Positions 1-11,905 of a stretch of 64,000 nucleotides of DNA are shown in pieces (the stretch's first letter is position 1; every line of letters begins with the position of its first letter). The notes below the pieces were generated by a model. It saw only the letters and a program-made list of their open reading frames with translations. It was not told where the DNA came from and did not search any database. The DNA comes from Brugia malayi (taxonomy: Eukaryota; Nematoda; Chromadorea; Rhabditida; Onchocercidae), in the NCBI RefSeq assembly GCF_000002995.4, contig NW_025062477.1:4374649-4438648 (forward strand). The letters are read 5' to 3'. The position numbers and the translations under genes were made by a program.

Positions 1-360
1 CCTATATTTGTTAGTAAATAAAAAGCTGAAAAGGTTTCATCTCTGGTACTCTACTAGAGATGAATGATAATGTTTTCTTATCTATTCTCAAGACGTATTT
101 TGAAAGAAAAAGAAAAAAAGTGTCGCACTTACTCCTACTGCTATTACTTATTAATTACTTTTACCTATTAATTTACTTTAACATATCGACAATTAGTAGG
201 TTAATTTCAGGTTCAGTAGCATTACCTACTACTACTATACAATATGAAGGAAAAAAAGGAAAATGGAACCTTTTCAATGAATGGTGAGAATATGGTCGAG
301 CAAGGAAGGAGAGAAAGACGAAGCAATCGAAGAACCATCATTTGGTTGTGTTATTATCTG

Positions 361-408
361 TCTGTTTGTGTGTATGTCTGTCTGTGTATGTGTGTGTGTG
401 TGTGTGTG
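361..408. repeat. TG-rich microsatellite
   Basis: An imperfect TCTG/TG run ends in a pure TG block. It creates open frames rich in Val and Cys that are not gene-like. Confidence 0.9.
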
Positions 409-1131
409 AATGTAAGCGGACACTCTGTTAGTATTTAGTGTGGTACCATTGTCTGTTGAAACGAGGTTAGATGGACGGACAAGCGGACGGTTGATGGGAA
501 AGGAGAACGGATGGACGGATTAAGAAGACGGATGATCTGAAGTAGATGAGTGAGTGGGTTAATAGTTGGGTGCGTGGGTGGATGTATAGGGTGTGGTGGT
601 GGTTGATCTATTTCAATCTAACGTTTTAAGCTAAGAGCATTAGCAGTATTACTACTAGTATTACTACAATTACTACTCATTCTTATTTACAATCAGTTGA
701 TTTACTTAATTAATTAAATTCATACCTCAGATGATCATCACCTCATGATTATTTTTACTTTTTAAATTTTTATTGTTATATGTTTCAGTCATCACTTTGC
801 TAAATTTTTTTACCTAAAAAATACACTCAAGAATGATATATATATATATGAATAAGGAATTATAAAATTTATTTACTATCAATTTATTTCTTCGCTTTTT
901 CCACTTTAATGATTCAATTGATAGGTGGAGTATTCTTTAGTTGATCTCATTTCAATTGGTTTTTCTTTTTTTTTTTTTTTTTTTTTCAAAAAAAGGTTTG
1001 AATTCTTCAAATATTATTGACATAAAAGCTGCCAGGATAACATTCTATAATAATCAGTCTAAAACTTGATTATTATTATTATTATTGTCAACATTATTAC
1101 TAGTATTGTTATACTATTATCACTATTAGTA

Positions 1132-1157
1132 ATCAACTAATTAATTAATTAGTTGAT
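1132..1157. repeat. Perfect 26-base palindrome
   Basis: The 13-base half ATCAACTAATTAA at 1132-1144 is followed immediately by its exact reverse complement at 1145-1157. The centre carries overlapping TTAATTAA and TAATTA motifs, which are homeodomain-like core sites. It could be a binding site or a chance palindrome in AT-rich DNA. Confidence 0.85.
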
Positions 1158-2317
1158 GATTACTACGTATTTAATTATATACTCTATATTATTATACAGT
1201 TATGATTGATGACTTAATGAATGATATGCAATTTTATGTTTCAAAATAGAGATTCGTTGTTGTTTCATTATTTTTCCTTAAATTTAGCTTGATTTAAAAA
1301 ATTCATGCGTAAACGAAGAGTGAAAGATTAGATTAGAAGAAAAATTAAAATGTATAATATTTCTGGGAGGAAATGAATAAAAAAAAGAGACAATATTTTG
1401 ATGTAAGTTGAAAAGTTAGTTATGAAATAGAAATAATTATTTTACTAGAATGTGAGAGAATAATATGTAAGCATAAATAAGTTTTATACATCATTAAATC
1501 ATTAAACTTAATATTGTCACTTTTATTATTATCATTAGTATCATCATTCTTACTTATTATTATTATTCTTATTTGATATTATCATTCTTACATAATCTTA
1601 TCATAAACTCTATGAATTTATTGATATCTTTGGTTGGAAATTTTAAATCATAATGACCTAAGCATAGTAGATTTGCTTTTATTTATTCGATAAAAGAAAT
1701 TGGACTGATCTAAGCTTATTACTTTAAGCTGCTAAAAATTTAAGCCTTAAAATACTTTTTGTTTGTTTATTTGTTTTTTTCTTTTTTTGTGATGCGAATA
1801 TGAACGAATTTGTTTTCATATTTAGCCATTTGTGGTTTGAAAGACTTTTGACTGTGTCGATGGTAAATTTGATTGATTTGTGACCTTGCAAATCGTTGTT
1901 CATATTTTAAATGACCAACCAAGGATAGTTTGTTATTTAGCTCATTTCTATTGGTAAATGAGGTGATGAATAATTAATGGTTGCGTTTTTAATTTAAACA
2001 AATCACTTTGAGACAAAAAAAAATTTTTTTCTTTTTTTTTTTTCGCAGCTAAAAAGAAAATTTTAAATGTGAAATGTGTAGTTCAAGCAATTTACCTTAT
2101 CATATTTTAATTGATATAGCAATCAAAGTTAGGTAGAGATATATTAAATCAAAAGTACTTTTGCGCTTTTTGATTGATTTAAATGTCAATATTTATGAAG
2201 AATATAGTCGAGTATACTTACTAACTCTCTCTCTCTGTCTTTCTATAAATATATATGTTATAGTTAATCACATAAATTTTATATTTTGAAAGACCTTATT
2301 TTAATTTTAAGCTTTCT

Positions 2318-2573
2318 GGTACCTTTTTTCGGTACCACTTTTTTTGTAATAAGGTGAAAAAAACATAGGAATTTGTTTTAAAAAAAAGAAAGAATGGATA
2401 ACTTGCTTTGTATATGTGATATGATGATCTCGAGAATCAGGCCATCACATTTGATGTCTGTTTGCGGATATTACATGGTACCTTTAATGTTACTGCACGG
2501 TAGTACTATTTAGTGTCTTGTTTGGTACCACATTGTACCATGCAGTGTATTATGAGTAGTACCACACGGTACC
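2318..2573. repeat. Cluster of five GGTACC sites
   Basis: GGTACC occurs at 2318, 2331, 2477, 2524 and 2568, with further GTACC or GTACCA remnants between them (for example near 2535 and 2558). The six-base palindrome is rare elsewhere in this AT-rich spacer. No function is known to me. Confidence 0.7.
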
Positions 2574-2884
2574 ATGCCATTTCGTTGATAGTATAACAAA
2601 TTGGATAATGTAGTAGTGATCATTTATAGAGTTTCATATAAGTACCACATCATAACATAAATTAGTAATCATAGTAATTAAATTAGGTTTATAGCAATAT
2701 TTATTGCGAAAAATGTTGTTTATTTTACTTCTTTATCTTGTCTTGAAATAATTTTAAATTACAAATAATAATTTCTCATATTATTAATGTATGATATATT
2801 TAGATTTAGTACCATACGAAAATTTTCGATTTTGCTAAGCGACGTTGCGTCCTATCTACCCAAGGACAAAGTTAATGGCTATGG

Positions 2885-3001
2885 TACATACACATACATA
2901 CATACACACACATACACATATATACATAACATACATACACACATACATACACACACACACACACACATACATACACATATATACATACATACACATGTAT
3001 G
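2885..3001. repeat. CA / ACAT compound microsatellite
   Basis: Alternating ACAC and ACAT units run for over 100 bases. Long His/Thr/Tyr or Cys/Val open frames here on both strands are by-products of the repeat. Confidence 0.95.
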
Positions 3002-3177
3002 TGCATTTTAATGTAGACAGACAATTCTTTAGAAACAGACAGACAAACAAACAAACATATATACATAGGGCATTTTCAATATGAAATGCACAAGATATTA
3101 ACTGAATGGAACCGAGACGAAGTACCATTGCATTGATTAAAATATTCGGCAGAGTGGTTTGGTGTGCACGTATTAGT

Positions 3178-3232
3178 AAGTATGTGTATGTATGTGTGTT
3201 GTATGTGTGTAGGTGTAGGTGTGCGTGTACAT
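3178..3232. repeat. TG / TATG microsatellite
   Basis: A GTATG/TGTG run lies close to the CA repeat in the opposite sense, so the two could pair as an imperfect inverted repeat. Confidence 0.85.
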
Positions 3233-3370
3233 GGATTAAATTTGAAAAATTTTACCAAAATAAAATAGGTCGACATTATTTGTATTTATTTTGGTTAGCA
3301 ATGCATTCATAACATAAATTTTAAAGTACCAATAAATGTATTATGATGCTTACAATTTGATAACTAAATT

Positions 3371-3382
3371 ATTGAATTGCAG
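3371..3382 (+). promoter_or_regulatory. Probable spliced-leader acceptor of the FLYWCH-like gene
   Basis: ATTGAATTGCAG is a good 3' splice site lying 25 bases before the ATG at 3408, with no matching coding exon upstream. This is the usual arrangement for trans-splicing of a spliced leader in nematodes. A 5' UTR cis intron is the alternative. Confidence 0.5.
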
Positions 3383-3407
3383 TTATAGGGTAAATACAGA
3401 AGGAAAA

Positions 3408-6400
3408 ATGGTGACAAAAATAGTAAAGCGCGAGGAAGGTACGATAATAATTCGAGATAATTATTGTTTACATATTGTATGCATTTAATTTGTTAATGAG
3501 ACATTACTTAACAAGTTAGGAAGAATTATGAATTGGTAGAATAGAGGCTAAATAAGTGAGATGTAAATATAAATGTATTCACTTTTTTGATTCTTGAAAA
3601 ATTGTTCCTGAATAGAGTAAATTGAACAATTATTGATTTTCATTTTTTTTTTTTCTTTTTTTTTTCATTTTTGAAACTTTCCAGGAAATATGAATCCGGT
3701 GGATACGCTAAATACGTTGGATTTAGCAAATAATAAGATAGATATTTTGAACGCTTTGAATATAGCAAAAGATTATGGTAAACCGGTTTATGTGGAAGCA
3801 CATGGTGGTAAGAATCATGTGATAATGTATCGTTCAAGAACCAATCCTGAATTAGCTATTGAATTCTTTTTCCGGTTTGTACCAGTGTTTTGTTATTCAT
3901 GCATGCCATGAAGATTTAGGTTTCAGGATGAAAAATTATTCGTTTTAATTTTTTTTTTTTTTTTTTTATTTTTGGTCGGGAATAACAATTGAATCATCTG
4001 ACTTCGATTTAGCTTTTTTGGTTATAATTCTTATAAGTGCTCTTTTTGACGTATAATTCTTATAACTCGATATTCCTTAGTGATAGAATAATCAATTAAA
4101 ATCTCTTCGTTCATTTGCAAATAAGTTTTTTTCCCCAAACTATTTTTCAATTTAAAAAAAAAAAATTCAATTTTTAGTTCATCTTCTAAAGATGGTCGTT
4201 CACGTTATTATCGTTGTACGAAATGTTGGTATAAGTATAAACTGAACCGTGGTACCTGTGCAACGTTGATTGTTCGAGATGGTCGTATTATAACTGATCC
4301 AGAAAATCCGGTTGTACCACATCAGTGCGAATTCCGGTCTTTGGAAACTGTGAAAGCAAATCGAGCATGGATTGCAAGTCGGAAACGAACAGCAAAAACT
4401 TCAAGTTTGGACGATTTGTATACATCGGATATCTCAATACCTTCGACCAGTGGGTTAGTTATTTTCTTTATCTCCTTAAACTGTTAAGGCTATGTTTATG
4501 TTTAATATTTTTAAAATTCTTTACTTCCTTCATTTTTCTTTTTGTCTTTTGAGTTTTTTTTTTTTTTTTCTCCTTAATAATCCATTATATTACATTAATG
4601 ATGTATGCATAATAAATTAATGATATAATCATACTATTATGTTAATATAATCTGATTATTTTGACACTGCAATAGCAGTAGTATCGTTTAGTATCTCAGT
4701 ATTCTTAATATTACCTTTTTAAATATAGTGATATTAGATGATATGATAAGATAGTTCAGGTATAACATTATTAGTTTTGCTAAAATATAACACTCTCTAT
4801 GTATGGCATTATTGTCTGCATTTATTTATTAGTTAGAAATTTTTAAAAATTCCTTATTCTTTGGAATATCTTGATAATATAGAAGTAATTGCCTACACTT
4901 ATATAATATCATTAAATTATATCAAACAACTGAGTGCTTTGATTACATATATTATTTGTTTACTTATTTATTTATTTTTTCATATCTAAAATATCTTGAT
5001 ATTAGAAATCGATCACAAATAATAGTAATAATATGAATAATTCCCGTTGAGACAATTATTTACTTTGATCTTTTTTTTTCTGTACGTTATGAATTTTTAG
5101 TAAAGTTTTAATTTTGAATGAACTTTTGGTTGGAAAGGAATAAAAAAGTCTAGAACTGATTTTAATAAATAAATAACATAAAGAAAAGTGAAAATTACCC
5201 GTAAATGACATATTTGCGATATATGGGTTTTTCATAAACCATCCTATCGGAGTTGTATACTTCACGTCATGGTTTACAGCCTATTGCATTTTGGTTTCTT
5301 TTTTTTTTAATTTTCTGTGCCATTATGGTCATTTCTAAGTAGTAGCATAGACTTTGATTGTTTACATTGTCAACATTTTTTTTTTAGTCACCATATGTTA
5401 CGTATGTTGCGTATAAGCATTCTTCACCCCACTATTTTATATATTTTCCATTTTGACATTACTTTGTACGTCTTCCTAGTTAACTTATTTTGCACATTTT
5501 ATTCATCATTATTATCTTTTATTATCATACCTGGCACTTTTTATCTGTAATATGCTGGTTTGAAATGCATTTAAATACTGTTCATTGTGACAAATTTACT
5601 TTCAAATTTGTAATACTTTTCTTATTCTGCCATTGATTCTTCGTTGATTCCTTTTCCAATGATCGAAATGGATCAATTAAGAGCCATCGATATTATCTTC
5701 ACTATTATTTATTAACTTTTTCTTTACTTTAAAAAAAAAATTGTTGCACAGCCGAATATTGATATTTGCACTGCAATATTGCAAAGTTTACGTTTCTTCT
5801 TTTACTATTATTTACGGTTCTTAAATTAAATTAAATAATGGCTAAGTTTCACCGGCTAAGTTTTTATTCCTTTTAGTTTCATACCAGTAATTTAGGCTTA
5901 ACCTTCGCGAAGTCCTGGAAATTTGGTCTCAATATTCAAATACTGAAATGAGTAACGCTGAGAGTACAGATGAAAAGGTGGAGAGTGGTGGTGAAACTGG
6001 TGGTACCAGTACTCCGTCGTCAACATCATCAAAAAATGGCCGAAATCTTGATGGTAATATTTATCTTTTACTTTTTGGGCTTGCATTCTCTCTAGTATAA
6101 TTTTTTGGTTTTGCAGTTTTCATTATGGTTTTATTCTTGTTTTTCAATGAGTTTTAAGTTTTTTTTCAAGGCATTGATTTCAGATAATCCGGTATGGGCA
6201 AGAATACGAGAAAGGATCACAGGAGTCGATAATATTGACTTGGCATGTGAAGGTATAATAACAAAGACTTTAATTTTGGAGAAAACCATTCAAGATTATT
6301 AAATTATTCCATTATAATTGCATATAAATTCTTTTACTGTTCACTAACGGTAGTATTTATGGAAATGATTAGTCTCTTAGGTGAAGCGATCAATTATGTT

Positions 6401-8722
6401 ATAAGAGACGCTTAAAATTTTATATTGTTATAAGATTTATGATAACATTTGTTAAAAAAATTTTAGAATCTATGGGTTTATCTTCGCCGTCTGGTTCACC
6501 ATCACCGAGTTACAAATTTTCAAATATGGACGAGGATACAGCTGGTTCTTCTGCGCGACAGTTTTCTGTTGGTATGCATTGTTTTTCAAGCATTTTTAAA
6601 GCGTCATAATTTTTTTTTTTCTTTTTAGTAATGAGACCGGAAATAGCGCGTAGTTTTAGAAGAAATTCTCATCTGTTTTTTTTTTTTTTTTTTAAAAAAA
6701 CTTTTAATTTTTTGTCTGTTTCTAAATTGCATCTCTTCCATTTATGTTTTATATAAATATCTGTGATTCGTAGATCTTTAATCAAATCTGAGAAATTATA
6801 GTTCAACCTTAATCCGTGAATTAGATCACGCTTAACTGTAATGGTGGACTGTCTGATATGTGTTATCTGATGTGATATATGATATGTGTTATCCAGAAAT
6901 GGATAACATTATAGTGGAATGCGGTGTGAATTAAGTGCTGACATTTGAAATTTGAGTTGCTTAATTTTTAAAGAAACGAACACTGATATGGCTGAAGATA
7001 CAGAGCAGAACAGCTATTTGGATGATGCATTTACTACATCAATGTTGAAGAAAAATGATGAAGCACTAGGAAAGTTGCAGCAGGCGATTGATAATAACGA
7101 AAATTTTGATATCGGTAAGTGTTTTTGTAATAGATATGAAGTAGTAATCTAGATTGGTAGCTGAATTTTGTTATTTCTGTACTCTTAGGTTTCATTAAAG
7201 TTCAAGATATCAAGATTTTGATTTCTGATCATAAAAATTTCGATTTTCTAATTCTAGAGTAAATATCGTGGGCAAAATTAGTTAGTTTAGTTGAAAATGC
7301 TCTTAATGTATCAGTATTTTACTGATAGACGATTTAAAGTGTTCGAAGAGTCACTGACATGGCAAATTTTCGGAGTTATCAGATGTATTTCCTTTTCATC
7401 TTTATAAGTTCTTCACGTTTTTATATATCCACATAATTAAAAGTCTAACTTGTGTTAGCAGTTATTCGTGTTTGTAGGATAAAAATTGTTAAGGTATCTT
7501 TTTTTATTATGGTTGAAATCAATGGTTTGATCAAGTTGATCTATTGAATTTTTGATCTGATGTGAATTTTGAAATTAATATCATGAATTTTTCAGATGAT
7601 GTTTCTTTAGTGGACAATGTTTTTTCATACAAATTCAACAATACAACGGATGTACAGGACAAAATTGCTATTTGTGAAGAATGGTTATGTTTTTTGGCAA
7701 AAATTACTCCTATCGCTACATCTCGATGGCTTTCACATTATCAATTTAGCATTTACTATACCTTTCACATGGTAAGATATGTACCATTTATAGATTTTCA
7801 AAATTTTTGATAATTTCTTTTTACGATTACATATAAACATTTGCTCCATATGTAAAAGCGTAAGATTCTTTAGTCATTAGAGCCATCCTGAAACGTTGTC
7901 ACGTCTTAGCAAAAAAATAAGATGTTTGAAGCCTACAAACAGCGACATGGACTATCTCGACATGTTGTTAAATGGCAAGATTTAACAGAGACTGTGACAA
8001 CTTGCTGCCCAATTTCTGATATAGTGATGAGTTTGTTTTTTTGTAATGTTGAATTTTTTTTTTTTTTTCAGCTATCGCTTGTTTTTCGGCATTATGAAAA
8101 CAGAGATGAGAAGAAGCGTTTTTATAAGATTTCACTGCCTCTTTTCAAGTATGTGATTCTGTTAAATGCATAATAAGTTCGTATGTATTCGAAATAATGG
8201 AAAATTTGAGATTACTTTAAAAAACTTTTAGATTTTAATCCGCTCATTTTCTGTTTATAGATGAAACATCTGACTTATTATAGGAGTTTGTTGCAAGCAA
8301 CAAATTTAATACCAGAGACTTCCGAGGAAATCGTAAACACAAAATTGGATGTATTGTTGAGTATTTCCTTTATTGCCGTGCAATTTTATGATGTGAGCGA
8401 TCAGGAAATTGTAAAATATATAGAGGTAAGCAGATCACTGTTTGCTTTTGTAGGGAAAAAAAAAATTTTTTTTTTTTTTGTTGTTGCTGTGCTTGTAATG
8501 ATGACTTATAAAGCATATGTCAACGAGATTGTCGCTAGAAAAAGGGAATTTGATTGCTTCAGTAGTTTTATCTTTTAGCGAGAAATGCGTTCTGTTGGAG
8601 ATTCAGTAGCTGGAAATTATTCATCGGAAGCAGCAACACTGATGGTGCAAAAAGTTTTCCGAATCAGCAATAATTTAGAAGAACGCAAACGCTTGCTTAG
8701 TGGCAAAGTTGAATATACTTGA
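3408..8722 (+). CDS. FLYWCH/GCM-like zinc-motif protein, C-terminal half unrecognised
   Basis: Twelve exons join in phase to a 540-residue protein: 3408-3438, 3685-3874, 4178-4453, 5896-6053, 6184-6252, 6467-6571, 6974-7114, 7596-7771, 7910-8023, 8072-8148, 8284-8425, 8579-8722. Residues about 84-124 hold a Cys2-His-Cys pattern: C87-x2-C90, C101, then H122-x-C124, with aromatic residues before the first Cys and around the second (YYRCTKCWYKY). This resembles the FLYWCH/WRKY-GCM1 class of DNA-binding zinc folds. A Ser/Thr/Gly-rich linker follows (about 180-270). The rest is predicted mostly helical, with charged segments such as ENRDEKKRF and NLEERKRLL, and I do not recognise it. The first exon is chosen because a splice acceptor sits just upstream and its one-base overhang matches exon 2. 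An internal start at 3690 or a split into two genes near 7900 are alternatives. A nuclear, DNA-binding role is inference. Confidence 0.72.
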
Positions 8723-9136
8723 TATTGCTGTTTTCACTTTCACATTTCCTATTATTTTAAAACAGTAGAAGATTGTGAGGGAAAAAAATGGAATTTTGTA
8801 TTTATATGGCAATGGATTACTTAAAATGCTTTCTCCAAATGGGTCCTGAAGGAAAAGCATAAATAAAATATATTTTCAATTGGTTGTTTGAAACTTTTCG
8901 TATTTTTTTCTTCTCGGAATACTTTTAGAAAAAGTTTTAACTTTTTTTATGAGTGATTAAAGGCATTTCGTTGAACATCTTAGTTCTAGGATCCATTTCG
9001 ATCTTTTTTTTCTTTTTTTTTTTTTTTTGACGAATTTATTAGAATATAACGTTAGTTTTAGATGAATAAGTTATATGATTTCCAAATAATTTTCATTCAT
9101 ATACAGTAATCTTAGTTGCATTTGATATTAATATGT
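8723..9136. other. Convergent intergenic spacer
   Basis: About 414 bases between two stop codons on opposite strands. It holds poly-T tracts and poly(A)-signal hexamers for both directions (AATAAA at 8862; TTTATT at 9035, read on the minus strand). No gene is seen. Confidence 0.6.
8862..8867 (+). terminator. Poly(A) signal of the FLYWCH-like gene
   Basis: AATAAA lies 140 bases after the stop at 8722 and before the convergent gene. Confidence 0.6.
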
Positions 9137-9141
9137 TTATT
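9136..9141 (-). terminator. AATAAA overlapping the ceh-17 stop codon
   Basis: Read on the minus strand, CAATAAAC contains both the TAA stop (9139-9137) and an AATAAA hexamer. A second hexamer at 9040-9035 may be the one used. Confidence 0.35.
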
Positions 9142-11804
9142 GTAGGACTCCAGCAAGTAAGATATTATTACTAGATGAAACTTCATGTCCACAATTTCGC
9201 TCTTCATCATTCTCGCTATTTTGTCCGAGATTATTACCACCGGATTGTGTGCTCTTTTGAGCGCGAATATCTTCTTTCATACGTCTCATCTTTTCTTGTT
9301 TTCGAAATTTGGCTCGTCGATTCTGAAACCAAACCTGCAATTGAACTTAATGAATTGATGAAATTGGTCAGAAATTGCAATAACTAACGTAAAAGTAATA
9401 TATCAGGAATTATCGATTGATTGATGAAAAAATCATATAAAAAGCCTTTTTTAGGTAACATATGAGCTTTTTAAATATCTAAATGACAAGCTTTTTAATT
9501 TACTTAATATCAACTAGCTTTTTTTTTTTTTTTAATAATTCCTTTTTAATGATTCAACCTGTACTCGAGCTTCTGTTAAATCAATTCTCATTGCCAAATC
9601 TTCTCGGGTGTAAATATCTGGGTAATGAGTTTCCAGGAATGCTCGTTCTAGTTCTTTTAACTGCCCAGATGTAAATGTTGTTCGAATTCTACGTTGTTTC
9701 CTTCTTTCCATTGGATTATTCCTACCACAAATGGCACCTTTAATTAACACTCTAACTTTCACAGATAATTTTATATGGTTAATTTTATACAGATTGTAAA
9801 TTTTAGCATAGATTTTGATTACAAACATTTCTTTCTAAACTTTCAGGAAATTAATTTAAAAAAAAAAAAAAACAGGTAACTATTATTTTCAAAAGACTGA
9901 TTTACTGATTATTAGTAATTTATTGTCTCTTTTTTTTTTCTTTTTGTTTTTTTTTTTGTCATTTCAAAGGAATTGCAAAATTATCAATGATAATATTACC
10001 AACAAGTGATGATCCCTGTATACCAGCCATTAAGCCAGCTGTATTAGCTCTCATTGCATCAGCTGTTGAAAGAAGAGATGTTTGATTTTGATACAGTTTG
10101 TATTGAAGTCCTTAAATTCCATTAATAATGGCAAAAATCTTTTGATATTCATTAAAGCAATGCTACAATTTGAATTTTGTCTGAGTAGAAATTTCATGAA
10201 AAAGAATAATGATTTGATGAAGATTAGAATGAAATTGAATGGATTTCTATGAAATTTCTAAATATTTCATTCTGATTTTGTATGCTACAGCAAAATTCTG
10301 AAGTGAATTACAATTGTTTATTAAAATTAGATTAACAATGATAATCTTTAAATAGCACATCTGAGATAGAAAATGATAAAATTTTATGCTCTAAAAATAT
10401 GGGTGAGCATTTTTAATTTAAATGGAATCAAAATGAGAAATGATGGATGAGTTTAACGCTGGATGGTCTTGAACATGAACTCTAAACTGATGCATTAAGA
10501 AAAAAAAAAAAATTTAAATATTGTCACTTAACTTCCTCTAATTCATTTTATCCAGTAATTTACTTTCTTTACGAATCACAAAGTTAAATTTCATTTACAA
10601 TATTTCTCAAAAAAGTTTAGCTGAACCCAAATTATTTCATTATGAAACTGAAAGAATTTAAAAGTTCAAAAGATGAGTTCTATTGTAATGTTAATATCTA
10701 AAAGTAAGAATGTTAAAATTTATTGAAATATTTTTTTTTTTTTTGCTAGTTTCAAGAAGATTATTTATATTTATAAAATGTTAGAAAATGAAAACAATCT
10801 AAGATTAAAAGTATATTTAATTAATAAACAATGATTTAATTGCATTCATTTTATTCTTGATGATAAATAATTGAGAATAGTCTAAAAATTAAAATTTAAA
10901 GATATATTTCTTTTTTTTTTTTTTTTAAAGAAAAGGAGGAAAAAGAGTAAAAGAAAGAAATTAATTTTTAACAAAGCAAAAAAAAAAGAATAAAAAAATG
11001 TTTTTTGAGAAGAAAAAAAAAGTGAGCATTTTGCTGTCTTAACTGTTTTATTTTATATCATTTTCAAAATACATCTACATAAATATTGAGAAGAATTGAA
11101 TCCGTTAAACCGGAAAATAAAATTATACCGGTTTGTAGGAAAGCATGTAAAGAATCGGTTGTACGATAGGGTTGTGTGGTAGTTGTATTTGTAATTGTTT
11201 TTGTTGTTGATGTTGTCGTTGTTTGTAATGAAGTTTGTAACATTGACTGTTGATGTCCAACGGTTAAATGTCTTTAGAAAAGTTGAAAATTTTACTCGTA
11301 TCAAATTTTAAAAAATTTGTATTTTACAATATTGTATTTTTATGAATTTCTTTATAATCCAAATAAAATTGAAATTTTGTTCTTATTTGTCTAATAATTT
11401 TTATAATTTAATAAAAATGAAATTTTGCTCTTGTTTTTATTTTTGTTTTTGTTTTTTTTTAAAGTTTGTTAAATAAATTTATGCATTTTTTTCTTTCTTT
11501 CTTTCTTTTTTTCTTCATTTTTATTTTCTATAAAAATTAATGACAATAGATGTTAGAGCTTTATTTACCTTGTATTTCCTGTTAATTGTCCATACGAATT
11601 AGCATATTGTTCATAAAGTTGTTGTTGTTGTTGTTGTTGAATTGTATTACTGTATGCTGTAGCCATTGATGATCCATTAGTATTTGTTGTTGTTGTAAAA
11701 TTTAAATTTGGATTTAAACTAAATGTATCAAATGTATTTCGATCATAACCAGTTGTTGTTACAGGAGTTGTTGTAAAATAGCTACCATAATCGACCATAT
11801 TCAT
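9137..11804 (-). CDS. ceh-17: Paired-like homeodomain transcription factor, CEH-17/PHOX2 type
   Basis: Five minus-strand exons (11804-11569, 11271-11129, 10110-10000, 9737-9559, 9334-9137) give 288 residues. The homeodomain spans about 178-237 and reads like PHOX2: [30 protein letters not shown], then after an intron [15 protein letters not shown]. Trp48, Gln50 and Asn51 are present (W225, Q227, N228). The intron falls exactly between homeodomain codons 46 and 47, a classic paired-class position. The N-terminus ([10 protein letters not shown]) and the LQYKLYQNQ segment upstream of the homeodomain also fit PHOX2, which has a DYSYL start and a PYKLF block. A seven-Gln run lies in exon 1. In Caenorhabditis, ceh-17 acts in neuron fate and axon guidance; the same nuclear, DNA-binding role is inferred. 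The acceptors of exons 2, 3 and 4 end in AAG, so the start of exon 4 is the least certain point. Confidence 0.94.
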
Positions 11805-11816
11805 TCTAAAATTATC
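11805..11816 (-). promoter_or_regulatory. Splice acceptor one base before the ceh-17 ATG
   Basis: On the minus strand GATAATTTTAG is followed by a single A and then ATG. No upstream coding exon is needed, so this is a likely spliced-leader acceptor. Confidence 0.55.
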
Positions 11817-11905
11817 ATTGCAACTATTTTTTTAAATGATAATTGCAAATTTCTATAAAGTATTAATTCTTCTTTTTAAAAATATATACCAATTTTATAA
11901 TAAGT

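Larger units (their letters stand above)
1..3382. other. Gene-free spacer left of the FLYWCH-like gene
   Basis: No convincing exon is seen. The stretch is AT-rich with simple repeats (TG, TATT, CA and ACAT runs), poly-T tracts, a 26-base palindrome and a cluster of GGTACC sites, listed separately. Open frames here lie in microsatellites and have repeat-driven composition. Confidence 0.6.

Noticed and set aside
2787..3128. Overlapping open frames on both strands with His/Thr/Tyr or Cys/Val/Met repeats
   Set aside because: They translate a CA/ACAT microsatellite and show no domain or splice support.
7881..7985. Alternative terminal exon for the FLYWCH-like gene (SHPETLSRLSKK, ending at TAA)
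   Set aside because: It is phase-compatible, but the acceptor at 7909 gives a longer model through four exons with good splice sites and protein-like sequence. It remains a possible alternative end.
8261..8283. ATG at 8261 as a gene start or exon start
   Set aside because: The acceptor at 8283 joins the preceding exon in phase using a canonical GTATGTG donor, so the ATG lies in the intron.
11053..11304. 83-codon minus-strand open frame over ceh-17 exon 2
   Set aside because: It is a shadow frame; the frame joining exon 1 and exon 3 in phase is the other one.
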